Source: Pontixanthobacter gangjinensis (GTDB taxonomy: Bacteria; Pseudomonadota; Alphaproteobacteria; Sphingomonadales; Sphingomonadaceae). From it: a DNA stretch of 64,000 nucleotides. The notes under the pieces are model-generated. The model was given only the letters and a program-made list of their open reading frames with translations, had not been told where the DNA came from and made no database searches. The DNA lies in the NCBI RefSeq assembly GCF_009827545.1, contig NZ_WTYS01000001.1, positions 1,327,772-1,391,771 on the forward strand. Reading direction: 5' to 3'. Below are positions 17,183-25,186 of this stretch, one piece after another. A program made the translations under genes and the position numbers. The first letter of the stretch is position 1, and every line of letters begins with the position of its first letter.

Positions 17183-18244
17183 ATTCCTGACCGTATCTAT
17201 CTCGACCACGCCGCGACTACACCGATCCGGCCAGAAGCGCTTGCGGCGATGCAGGAAGGGTTCAAAATCTGGGCCAATCCGAGCAGTCCGCATGCCGAGG
17301 GCCGCAAAGCCAAACAGGCGCTGGAAAATGCGCGTGAGCGGATAAAGAAAGCGCTTGGCTGGGATGGCGAAGTTATTTTCACCAGTGGCGCTAGTGAAGC
17401 GGCAAGGCTGGCGTTTGATAATGCCAATGTGATGCACGAAGCTGTGTCAACGGCGGAGCATGATGCTTTGCATCATTTCGTAACCGATCGCGGCGCGCAA
17501 GAAATCCGGTTTGATCAAGACGGGTTGATCAACCACGAAAGTCTCAAGAAGGCTTGCGAACCCTCGATGGCTGCGGGAAATGTGCCTGAAAACCGCTCGC
17601 TTGTTGCGGTCCAGTTGGTTAATTCTGAAACCGGCACTCGCCAAGATATTGATACGGTCGCTGCCATTATTGGTGAGTATTCCGGCATTCTAATTGCCGA
17701 TTGCGCGCAGAGTGCCGGAAAGCTTGCTTTACCGACGACGGCAGGAATGGTCATCGTCTCGGCGCATAAATTTGGTGGGCCGATCGGGGTGGGTGCGTTG
17801 CTGGTGAAGGACTTTGCCATGCTCAAACCAGCCGGCGGGCATGAGCGCGGCTATCGGCGCGGCACCGAAAATCTGCCGGATATTCTTGGCATGGCCGCCG
17901 CGATCGAGACGTGTGATTGGCACACAACGGCTGATCAGCGTGAGGCCTTCATTGCACGACTTAGCCGTGACCGGCTGACAATTGGGCAACAAGTTGATTA
18001 TATCGTGCCGCTCGTGCATCCGAAAATGAGCGCGCAGGCCCTTTTAATACGCCTCGATTCGATGGGCTTTGCAGTATCGGCTGGAAGCGCTTGTTCGTCA
18101 GGCACTCTCAAGAAGAGTCGCGTCCTCGATGCGTTTGGTGTCGACGATGAGACTGCCTCTCGTACCATCCGCGTCAGCTTGGGCTGGAACACTACACCCG
18201 AAGAATTGGAACGCTTTGCCGATGCGTGGGTAAAACTCACATGA
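17183..18244 (+). CDS. Cysteine desulfurase (NifS/IscS-like), first of tandem pair; apparent ATT start
   Basis: PLP-dependent aminotransferase class V fold; removes sulfur from cysteine as a persulfide. PLP lysine Lys196 in VSAHKFGGP and persulfide Cys304 in SAGSACSSGTL are both present. The conserved N-terminus DRIYLDHAATTPIRPEAL is encoded upstream of the first ATG (17249), so that ATG cannot be the true start. The frame is closed by a TAA at 17162-17164, and between it and 17249 there is no ATG, GTG or TTG; the family start position is an ATT at 17183, with CAGAGG 5 bases before it. I therefore annotate ATT initiation. The gene overlaps the next one in an ATGA junction. Confidence 0.85.
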   Translation: MPDRIYLDHAATTPIRPEALAAMQEGFKIWANPSSPHAEGRKAKQALENARERIKKALGWDGEVIFTSGASEAARLAFDNANVMHEAVSTAEHDALHHFVTDRGAQEIRFDQDGLINHESLKKACEPSMAAGNVPENRSLVAVQLVNSETGTRQDIDTVAAIIGEYSGILIADCAQSAGKLALPTTAGMVIVSAHKFGGPIGVGALLVKDFAMLKPAGGHERGYRRGTENLPDILGMAAAIETCDWHTTADQREAFIARLSRDRLTIGQQVDYIVPLVHPKMSAQALLIRLDSMGFAVSAGSACSSGTLKKSRVLDAFGVDDETASRTIRVSLGWNTTPEELERFADAWVKLT

Positions 18245-19317
18245 TCTATCTCGACTACCAAGCGACCACTCCGCTCGCGCAAGAAGCACGTGATGCGATG
18301 TTGCGGTGGCTTGATGGGCCGGACGGGGTCGGGTTCGGGAATCCGCATTCCTCGCATAAGCTCGGTAGGTCATCAGCCGCAGCGGTTGAGTTAGCCCGCG
18401 ACAGGGTGGCAGCATTGTTCCCTGCTGGCGGAACAGTCATTTTCACTAGCGGTGCGACCGAAGCTATCAATCTGGCCATTCGCGGAACGGCCGGGAAGGG
18501 TGCTGTTGCCTTTTCCGCTACCGAACATTCTGCGGTAAGCGACACTGCTCGCGCAGCCGGTAAGTCGCATGAGTTGGCGGTTGGCGAAGACGGAATTTGT
18601 ATTGCCGATCAGGATTTAGCCACTGACACTCGGATGATCGCGGTAATGCAGGTCAATAATGAAATCGGGACCGTCCAGCCAACACTCGAATGGCATAGGC
18701 GTGCAAAGGAGGCCAACGCTCTTTACCTCTGCGACGCGGTGCAAGCTTATGGCAAAATGCAAGTCACTGGCGCGGATTTGATCGCGGTCAGCGCGCATAA
18801 GTTTCACGGACCCAAAGGTGTTGGCGCGTTGTGGGTGCGCGACGGCCTGGAATTGAACGCGGTGCAGACGGGTGGCGGGCAAGAGCACGGTATCCGATCG
18901 GGCACGCTCAGTCCGGCCTTGTGCGCGGGCTTCGGCGCCGCTGCGAAGCTTGCCCAAGAAATGATGGTGCAAGATGCCGAACACATCGAGAAATTGTGGC
19001 ACCGCGCTCGCGACTTGTTCAGTGATTGGGAGTTGAATGGTAGCGCTGATGCCCGTTGGCATGGCAACCTTAATGTCCGCCGCGAGGGACTCGATGTGGC
19101 TCGTTTAATGTCCGATGTCCGTGATGTGTGCTTCTCCGCCGGATCGGCCTGCGCGAGCGGATCTGGCCGCCCCAGCCACGTCCTGCGAGCTATCGGACTT
19201 GAAGACACCCAGGCAAAAAGCTCGATTAGGCTCGGTTTTGGGCGCTATACGACGCTTGAACAGATCGAAGAGGCTGCACTAAAAATCAACACTGCCGCAG
19301 CGGCACAGGAGGTCTAA
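18241..19317 (+). CDS. Cysteine desulfurase (NifS/IscS-like), second of tandem pair
   Basis: 358 residues from the ATG at 18241 (MIYLDYQATTPLAQEA), which overlaps the upstream stop; a GTG at 18226 is the only alternative. Lys187 in VSAHKFHGPKGVGALW binds PLP and Cys304 in SAGSACASGSG is the persulfide site. It is a diverged paralogue of the upstream gene, with both active-site residues kept in each. The stop overlaps the ferredoxin start (TAATG), pointing to one translationally coupled operon for sulfur transfer or Fe-S supply. No IscU/SufU scaffold is adjacent. Confidence 0.92.
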   Translation: MIYLDYQATTPLAQEARDAMLRWLDGPDGVGFGNPHSSHKLGRSSAAAVELARDRVAALFPAGGTVIFTSGATEAINLAIRGTAGKGAVAFSATEHSAVSDTARAAGKSHELAVGEDGICIADQDLATDTRMIAVMQVNNEIGTVQPTLEWHRRAKEANALYLCDAVQAYGKMQVTGADLIAVSAHKFHGPKGVGALWVRDGLELNAVQTGGGQEHGIRSGTLSPALCAGFGAAAKLAQEMMVQDAEHIEKLWHRARDLFSDWELNGSADARWHGNLNVRREGLDVARLMSDVRDVCFSAGSACASGSGRPSHVLRAIGLEDTQAKSSIRLGFGRYTTLEQIEEAALKINTAAAAQEV

Positions 19318-19649
19318 TGGTTCGCGTCCGTTTTTTCCCCGCCGAGGGCAAGCCGATTGATTGCGAAGTCGAGGAAGGGGCGTCGTTGCTATCGGCCGGT
19401 CAAGCTGCGGGCATGGCCTTGGAAGGCACTTGCGAAGGGCAGATGGCCTGTTCGACCTGTCATGTAGTCGTCGATGAGGAATGGTTTGATCGCCTGCCAG
19501 AGGCGAGCGAAGACGAGGAAGATATGCTCGATCTCGCATTCGCCGTCGAACGTACCAGCCGCCTGTCCTGCCAAATCGAAGTCACCGCAGAACTCGACGG
19601 ACTAACCGTCAAAGTCCCGCGCGACAGCCATGATATGTCGCGAATGTAG
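19317..19649 (+). CDS. 2Fe-2S ferredoxin, adrenodoxin/Isc type
   Basis: 110 residues. Cys39, Cys45, Cys48 (CEGQMACSTCHV) and Cys85 (RLSCQI) are the four cluster ligands in the C-x5-C-x2-C-x36-C spacing of the vertebrate-type/Isc ferredoxins. The acidic patch EASEDEEDMLDLA lies in the partner-binding region. It donates electrons, probably for Fe-S assembly given the two coupled desulfurase genes upstream. Its stop is one base from the end of the convergent DUF4349 pseudogene. Confidence 0.93.
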   Translation: MVRVRFFPAEGKPIDCEVEEGASLLSAGQAAGMALEGTCEGQMACSTCHVVVDEEWFDRLPEASEDEEDMLDLAFAVERTSRLSCQIEVTAELDGLTVKVPRDSHDMSRM

Positions 19650-19650
19650 A

Positions 19651-20661
19651 CTAGCCAGTATTGAGGAGCTCACCTTCATCCTCGGCTAATCTTCGCATCG
19701 GATTCCAGCGGCTAAGCCGCCTCCATACCAGTATGACCAACCAAATTAGCATGCCAATGGGCCCGAGGAACGGAGCCATAATTAGCAGCGCAGCTAGCAT
19801 CGAGCCAAGGATTGACCCTTTTGCTGACCAAGCCGAGAAGATTGGTTCTGCGAAGTCTTCCTGCACAATTGGCGGGGCTGCCTCGTAATTGATGTGAAGT
19901 TGGCTGAACTGAACACGCCCCTTCATTTCACTGAGCCAGCTGCGCGCTTGATCTATCTCCTCATTCACTTGTGCCACGCCGCGTTCAGCTTCAACTAGCT
20001 CGGCTACGGTTCCGTTGCGGCTGCGCAAAACTTCGATCAATCGGTCACGCAACACGGTGCGGGCCAGAAGCCTAGCTTTAGTATCGACCAGACTCTTGGA
20101 CAAATCCTCACCATCGATGGTGCTGGTGATCAATTCGCCATCAGCGTCGGCGACGCTGGTGGTCAGTTCCTTGCCGAAGTCGCGGGCATATGGTGATGCG
20201 ATGGCGAGCTGCTGGTTGCCAGTTCCAGCACCGTCCTCTCCATCCACTTGCGCCATCGAGATAATACGACAAATCGTGCTACCTTTTGCCTCGCACTGGT
20301 CAGCGTGGCGGACTTGCATCGGCTTTATAGAGTCTGCTCGCAGTCGGAATCCGAAACCATAGCGATAGGCGATTTGAGGGACGCCAATGGAAAATGACTC
20401 TGGACCGACAAAGCCTGTTTAGGTGGTATTTGCAGGTATTGGCTCGCCTCTTCCGGGGGTTTTTGCCATTGTCGCTGCAGGTTCATAATTTGTGGCGGCA
20501 TGTGGGGCGGCGTAACTAGTAGACGCTCCCGCGATATCGACGGTTGATAGTCGCTCGACGACTTGAGATGCATCCGAACCGTCACTGGTCGTTAACGTGA
20601 TGCTTGTTGCGAGAATTGCGCCAGTTACGATCACACTCGCTGCCATAATCTTGTAGTTCAT
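19651..20661 (-). pseudogene. DUF4349 protein gene interrupted by an in-frame TAA
   Basis: Two minus-strand pieces lie in exactly the same frame and are separated only by a TAA at 20421-20419. The 5' piece (20661-20422) encodes a signal/anchor MNYKIMAASVIVTGAILAT and a low-complexity linker. The 3' piece continues FSIGVPQIAYRYGF and RHADQCEAKGS, then the coiled-coil core (AERGVAQVNEEIDQARSWL) and two C-terminal membrane helices. The intact paralogue next door has the matching SLPKLAYAYDF and RHADLCEQQG in one frame. A single C-to-T change (CAA to TAA) would explain the break. A strain-specific pseudogene, a sequencing error, or readthrough are the options. Confidence 0.75.
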
Positions 20662-20751
20662 TGCTCGCCCCATCTCATTAATGTCGATTGTAATGGGCGA
20701 CCATCCGCGAGTGAGAGGATGACCGCCCATCGAAACCGAAGGGGGAGGGGG

Positions 20752-21675
20752 TTAACCTTCGGTCACAACCCCTGCCCGCGACCCAATGCGCTGGCTGAGT
20801 TTACGTCCGCCCCAAAGAAGCCCGCCGATGGGCAGGACAATCGCGCTGATCAACAATAATCCGGCAAACAATACGCCCAGAATAGAGCCGAGCGAGCCAA
20901 GCACGCCTTGGATCGGAGCGAGGAAGTCGTTGGTCACCTGCAAGCCTGAATCGTAGCGGATGGTTATCCGGCTATAGGCGACGCGCCCCTTCATTTCGTT
21001 CAGCCAGCTGCGCGCTTGATCGATTTCTTCATTCACTTGTGCCACGCCGCGTTCGGCGTCGACCAGTTCTCGGACGTTGCCTTTGCGGGTACGGAGTACG
21101 TCTTGCAGGCGGTCTCGCAAAGCGGTGCGCGCTTCTAGCCGAGCCTCGGTATCGATGATGGCCTTGGACATGTCCTCCGCTGCAATATTGGCGGAAATTT
21201 GCTCAGCGCCTGACTCGGTTGCTTCCTTTTCAAGCAGGGCGCCGAATGCGCGAGCATGGCGGGTAGCGACGGCGAGCTGCAATTCGCCGGTAACTTCTTC
21301 AGCCTGATCACCCACCTTGCTCATCCCCATGATTTGGCAGCTGGCGGGACCTTGCTGTTCGCACAGGTCAGCATGGCGCCGCTGCAATTTGCCGATGTCT
21401 TCCCCGGGAAGTCTCCAAGAAAAATCATAAGCGTAGGCCAGTTTCGGCAGGCTAACGCCGACGGCTGGTAATTGCGGGATCGGCGAGTTTGAATCTGTTG
21501 CCGATGACTCGACGATATCGGCCGCCTCTTCAGCCTGAATTGCTCCCGATTCGTAATTTTCGACCACAGATTGATCTGCATTCGATCTGCCGCCTGGATC
21601 TTCGGAACATGCAGCCAATGCTGCCAGTGGAAGTGTGCTCGTTAAAATAAGTTTCCTCTTCAAAGCGTGCCTCAT
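20752..21675 (-). CDS. DUF4349 domain-containing lipoprotein
   Basis: 307 residues from the ATG at 21675, which has an excellent site (AAGGAGG). Lipobox LAALAAC gives Cys23 as the lipid-modified residue. A long helical region contains a charged coiled coil (LEARTALRDRLQDVLRTR, AERGVAQVNEEIDQARSWL) as in DUF4349, then two membrane helices near 260-300. The protein is predicted to span the periplasm with a C-terminal membrane anchor. The broken paralogue lies 90 bases downstream on the same strand, so the pair arose by tandem duplication. Function unknown. Confidence 0.85.
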   Translation of the reverse strand: MRHALKRKLILTSTLPLAALAACSEDPGGRSNADQSVVENYESGAIQAEEAADIVESSATDSNSPIPQLPAVGVSLPKLAYAYDFSWRLPGEDIGKLQRRHADLCEQQGPASCQIMGMSKVGDQAEEVTGELQLAVATRHARAFGALLEKEATESGAEQISANIAAEDMSKAIIDTEARLEARTALRDRLQDVLRTRKGNVRELVDAERGVAQVNEEIDQARSWLNEMKGRVAYSRITIRYDSGLQVTNDFLAPIQGVLGSLGSILGVLFAGLLLISAIVLPIGGLLWGGRKLSQRIGSRAGVVTEG

Positions 21676-21746
21676 TACAGCCTCCTTTTTGCCTTCTTCT
21701 CGCCATAATTGAGATGTGAATGACCAAAAGGTCAAGCACAAAAGCA

Positions 21747-21780
21747 ACAGGCCCCCGCGGAATACTGCGCGGGGGCCTGT
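21747..21780 (-). terminator. Rho-independent terminator of the PfpI gene
   Basis: A perfect 13-bp inverted repeat, ACAGGCCCCCGCG (21747-21759) and CGCGGGGGCCTGT (21768-21780), with an 8-base loop. On the minus strand it sits 33 bases after the PfpI stop and is followed by TGCTTTTGTG. Confidence 0.8.
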
Positions 21781-21812
21781 CAAGTTATTGAATTTAAGAC
21801 GGTTTAGGCGGC

Positions 21813-22343
21813 TTATTTGATGCCGCTTTTGATCGCCTCAATTAAGGCGTTGGAGAAAGCCGGAATGTCATCCGGATTACGGCTCGTGATCAAATTGCCA
21901 TCAATCGCCACCTCTTTGTCGACCACAGTTGCGCCAGCATTGGTCAAATCGGTCCTGAGCGATGGCCAGCTTGTCACGGTCTTACCGTCGATTATGCCCG
22001 CCTCTGCTAGCAACCATGGCGCGTGGCAGATGGCCGCAATCGGCTTGCCGCGCATGTTGAAATTGCGAATAATGTCGATGGCGTGTGCATCCATTCGCAA
22101 GATGTCAGGATTTATCTGACCGCCCGGCAGGAGCAATCCATCATAATCATCGACCGTTACGTCGCCGAGTGTCGTTTCAACTGCGACGCTGTCACCCCAA
22201 TTGCCATCGGACCATCCCTTGATTTCGCCTGAATCAGTACTTGCGACGGTGGTCTCGATTCCAGCATTCTCAAGATCGGCCTTTGGCTGCATCAGTTCAG
22301 ACTGTTCGAATCCGTTGGTGGCCATAATCAATACGTGTGACAT
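21813..22343 (-). CDS. DJ-1/PfpI family protein (YraA/YhbO-like)
   Basis: 176 residues. The nucleophile elbow AICHAPWLLAEAG carries the conserved Cys, and the N-terminal NGFEQSEL has the conserved Glu beside it. Proteins of this class act as glyoxalase/deglycase-like or chaperone-like stress factors; the chemistry is debated and not readable here. The ATG at 22343 has a clean AAGGAG site. Monocistronic, with its own terminator. Confidence 0.9.
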   Translation of the reverse strand: MSHVLIMATNGFEQSELMQPKADLENAGIETTVASTDSGEIKGWSDGNWGDSVAVETTLGDVTVDDYDGLLLPGGQINPDILRMDAHAIDIIRNFNMRGKPIAAICHAPWLLAEAGIIDGKTVTSWPSLRTDLTNAGATVVDKEVAIDGNLITSRNPDDIPAFSNALIEAIKSGIK

Positions 22344-22605
22344 AGGTAACTCCTTGATTTGTCGTTACTTGGCCAATGGCTCAATCACCACTGCGTTCCA
22401 TGCCGCGCTTCGAATCGTGCTCTTGATGCGGCGAGTTGAAGCCGATCAACCGAGATTCCTGTTGGAACGGCAATCGCCATGCCGATGCGACCGGTAACGC
22501 GATTCTTCTTCGCGTTTCGGGAGTTCAGCCGAATTCTGCTCTAGTAGTTGTGGATACAGCCGCGCCGCACTGCCGCTTTTGGTTGGGCCTTGCTAGACGC
22601 CTCCT

Positions 22606-24915
22606 ATGGTCACCACCGATAGCGATAAGTCAGTACCCGATCCGTTTGACGCGATTGTCGATGCGCCGTTCGATTCTGCGCTGTCCGAACGCTATCTGGT
22701 CTATGCTTTATCGACAATCACGGCCCGCTCACTGCCTGATCTGCGCGATGGGTTAAAGCCTGTGCATCGCCGCTTGCTCTGGACAATGCGCCAGTTGAAG
22801 CTGGATCCGACTAACACATTTAAGAAATCGGCCCGCGTTGTGGGCGAGGTTATCGGGAAATATCACCCCCATGGTGATACCGCTGCCTACGATGCGATGG
22901 TGAGGCTCGCGCAGGATTTTTCGCTCCGCTATCCGCTGGTCGAAGGGCAGGGCAATTTCGGTAATATTGACGGGGATAATGCGGCTGCATACCGATATAC
23001 TGAAGCGCGCCTAACCCGTACCGCCATGCAATTAATGCAAGGGCTGGATGAAGGGACGGTGGACTTCATACCGACCTATAATGGCGAAGAAGAAGAGCCT
23101 GAGCTGATGCCGGGCCTGTTTCCCAACCTACTCGCCAATGGCACCAGCGGGATCGCGGTGGGCATGGCCACAAATGTACCGAGCCATAATGTAGCAGAGA
23201 TTATCGATGCCACGCTCGAGCTGATTGATAATCCGCATGTCGAGCATAGCCGTTTGATGGAGCTGTTTCATGGACCCGATCTGCCAACTGGCGGCCTGAT
23301 CGTCGACAGTTCGGAAATAATCTCGAAGGCCTATGAAACGGGTCGCGGCTCGTTTCGCGTTCGCGGCAGGTTTGCGGCGGCAGAGGCTGAGAAGAGTGAA
23401 GATCGGGAAGCCGGAATTGAGCGTCTTGGCGGCGGCCAATATCAATTAATCATCAGCGAAATTCCCTATCAGGTTCAAAAAGGAAAGCTGATCGAGCAGA
23501 TCGCGCAGCTAATTGCAGACAAGAAGCTGCCAATCATTGAAGATGTACGGGACGAAAGCGACGAGAATATCAGGTTGGTGCTGGTTCCCAAGAACCGCAA
23601 TGTTGACCCGGAGCTTCTCAAGGAATCGCTATATAAGCTGACCGATCTGGAAACGCGCTTTGGCCTGAATTTGAACGTTCTGGATGCGACGCGCACGCCG
23701 ATGGTGATGGGCCTGAAGGAACTTCTTGGTAATTGGACTGCGGCGCAGATTGAAATTCTCCAGCGCAAGACGCAGCATCGTCTGGACAAGATTGCTGCAC
23801 GATTGGAGCTGGTTGAAGGGTACATAATTGCCTTCCTCAATCTCGATCGGATTATCGAGATCATTCGGACTGAAGATGAGCCTAAGCCTATAATGATGGC
23901 CGAATTTGGTCTGACCGACCGGCAGGCGGAAGCAATCCTGAATATGCGTCTGCGCTCCTTGCGCAAGCTCGAGGAAATGCAGCTTCGCGGAGAGCGGGAT
24001 GATTTGATCAAGGAACGTGAGGAGCTTGAAAAGCTCCTTGGTTCTCCGGCGCGTCAGCGCACACGTCTGAAGCGCGACCTGACCAATCTGCGTAAGGAAT
24101 ATGCGGAGGAGACCGAGCTTGGCCGACGCCGGACGACCATCGCGGAAGCGGCGCCGACGGTTGAATTCAGCATGGATGCGATGATCGAGAAAGAGCCGAT
24201 TACAGTTATTCTATCGCAAAAGGGTTGGATACGCGGCGCGAAGGGTCATGCCGATCTGGCGACAGATGATGGCATGGGCGACTTCAAATATAAAGAAGGA
24301 GACGCGGCTGCATTTGTGCTGCACGCGCAGACCACTGACAAGCTGCTGATCGCCGTTGATAATGGCCGCTTCTTTACGCTTGGATGCGACAAATTGCCTG
24401 GTGCACGCGGATTTGGCGAGCCGATCCGCAACACTCTCGATATTGCGTCTGAATCGCAGATCATCGGCGCGCTGGTTTACCGGCCGAAGGGCCAATTGTT
24501 GCTCGCTGCATCCAATGGCAAAGGTTTTGCAGCCGAAATGGACGAAATGCTTGCAGAGACCAAGAAGGGCAGGCAGGTCGTCAATCTCAAGGGTGAGACA
24601 AAATTCACGGTAATCCGCGAAATCGCCGAAGAGCACGATCATATTGCAGTAGTTGGTGATAATCGAAAGCTGGTAGTGTTCAGCCTTGAAGAATTGCCAG
24701 TTCTCGGCCGCGGACAGGGCGTCATGCTTCAGCGTTACCGCGACGGCGGATTGTCCGATGCGACGACGTTCAAGCTTGAAGATGGCCTAAGTTGGGCGAT
24801 GGGCGGTAAGGGTGACCGAACGCGTACCGAAGCCGAAATTTGGCAGTGGAAAGTCGCACGTGGTGCCGCTGGACGGATGCCACCCCAAGGGTTCCCACGG
24901 GATAATCATTTCTAG
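22606..24915 (+). CDS. parC: DNA topoisomerase IV subunit A
   Basis: 769 residues. The winged-helix/tower core starts DAPFDSALSERYLVYALSTI. The quinolone-pocket region is KYHPHGDTAAYDAMVRLAQ, and the DNA-cleaving Tyr is Y131 in YRYTEARLTRTA. LPDLRDGLKPVHRRLLW and the C-terminal beta-pinwheel (blades beginning about 490) complete it. ParC with ParE decatenates daughter chromosomes. ParC rather than GyrA is inferred from the short, weakly repeated C-terminal domain and absence of a clear GyrA box. The pocket has Thr where E. coli ParC has Ser80; this alone does not indicate resistance. No strong ribosome-binding site is seen. Confidence 0.93.
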   Translation: MVTTDSDKSVPDPFDAIVDAPFDSALSERYLVYALSTITARSLPDLRDGLKPVHRRLLWTMRQLKLDPTNTFKKSARVVGEVIGKYHPHGDTAAYDAMVRLAQDFSLRYPLVEGQGNFGNIDGDNAAAYRYTEARLTRTAMQLMQGLDEGTVDFIPTYNGEEEEPELMPGLFPNLLANGTSGIAVGMATNVPSHNVAEIIDATLELIDNPHVEHSRLMELFHGPDLPTGGLIVDSSEIISKAYETGRGSFRVRGRFAAAEAEKSEDREAGIERLGGGQYQLIISEIPYQVQKGKLIEQIAQLIADKKLPIIEDVRDESDENIRLVLVPKNRNVDPELLKESLYKLTDLETRFGLNLNVLDATRTPMVMGLKELLGNWTAAQIEILQRKTQHRLDKIAARLELVEGYIIAFLNLDRIIEIIRTEDEPKPIMMAEFGLTDRQAEAILNMRLRSLRKLEEMQLRGERDDLIKEREELEKLLGSPARQRTRLKRDLTNLRKEYAEETELGRRRTTIAEAAPTVEFSMDAMIEKEPITVILSQKGWIRGAKGHADLATDDGMGDFKYKEGDAAAFVLHAQTTDKLLIAVDNGRFFTLGCDKLPGARGFGEPIRNTLDIASESQIIGALVYRPKGQLLLAASNGKGFAAEMDEMLAETKKGRQVVNLKGETKFTVIREIAEEHDHIAVVGDNRKLVVFSLEELPVLGRGQGVMLQRYRDGGLSDATTFKLEDGLSWAMGGKGDRTRTEAEIWQWKVARGAAGRMPPQGFPRDNHF

Positions 24916-24970
24916 GATCGAAGCCCCTTAAACACAGGCTGCGTATAGATCTCTTTGCATCAAGAATAAA

Positions 24971-25002
24971 AAGAGGGCCGAGCCTGTGGCTCGACCCTCT
25001 TC
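24971..25002 (-). terminator. Minus-strand terminator of a possible small transcription unit
   Basis: AGAGGGCCGAGCC and GGCTCGACCCTCT form a stem with one mismatch and a short loop. On the minus strand the hairpin is followed by TTTTTATTC, a good terminator; on the plus strand (parC side) there is no T-run. The unit it ends lies between rhlE and parC. Confidence 0.7.
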
Positions 25003-25147
25003 CCTGCGACCCGAAGGGCTTATTCACGAGACTTGCGTGACGCTTTCAACTCTTCGAGACATATGGAACCACCTTTGCGCTCAACCGGGGGGAGGGGCGA
25101 ATCGCTGGTTCCAATCCGAATTTCGTGATTGACGCTTACGTAAAGCC
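25003..25147 (-). other. Unassigned interval downstream of rhlE, possible small RNA or leader peptide
   Basis: The interval sits between two minus-strand hairpins. It contains a 12-codon reading frame (ATG at 25062 to TGA at 25024) preceded by AAAGGTGG 7 bases upstream. The product would be MSRRVESVTQVS, which I do not recognise. Either the transcript is a small RNA ending at 24971 or a tiny peptide is made; the sequence does not decide. Confidence 0.3.
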
Positions 25148-25180
25148 AGCAAGCTGAATTACACCTGAATTCAGCTTGCT
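25148..25180 (-). terminator. Hairpin immediately after rhlE
   Basis: AGCAAGCTGAATT (25148-25160) and AATTCAGCTTGCT (25168-25180) are perfectly complementary around a 7-base loop, 6 bases after the rhlE stop. The trailing sequence GGCTTTACG is only weakly T-rich, so it may attenuate rather than fully terminate. Confidence 0.6.
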
Positions 25181-25186
25181 GCTTTT

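Noticed and set aside
22344-22605. 262-base intergenic region upstream of parC
   Set aside because: No tRNA or riboswitch-like structure recognised; probably divergent promoters only.
23000-23200. ParC quinolone-pocket Thr as a resistance mutation
   Set aside because: A Thr at the Ser80 position may be the natural residue in this group; no evidence of acquired resistance in the window.
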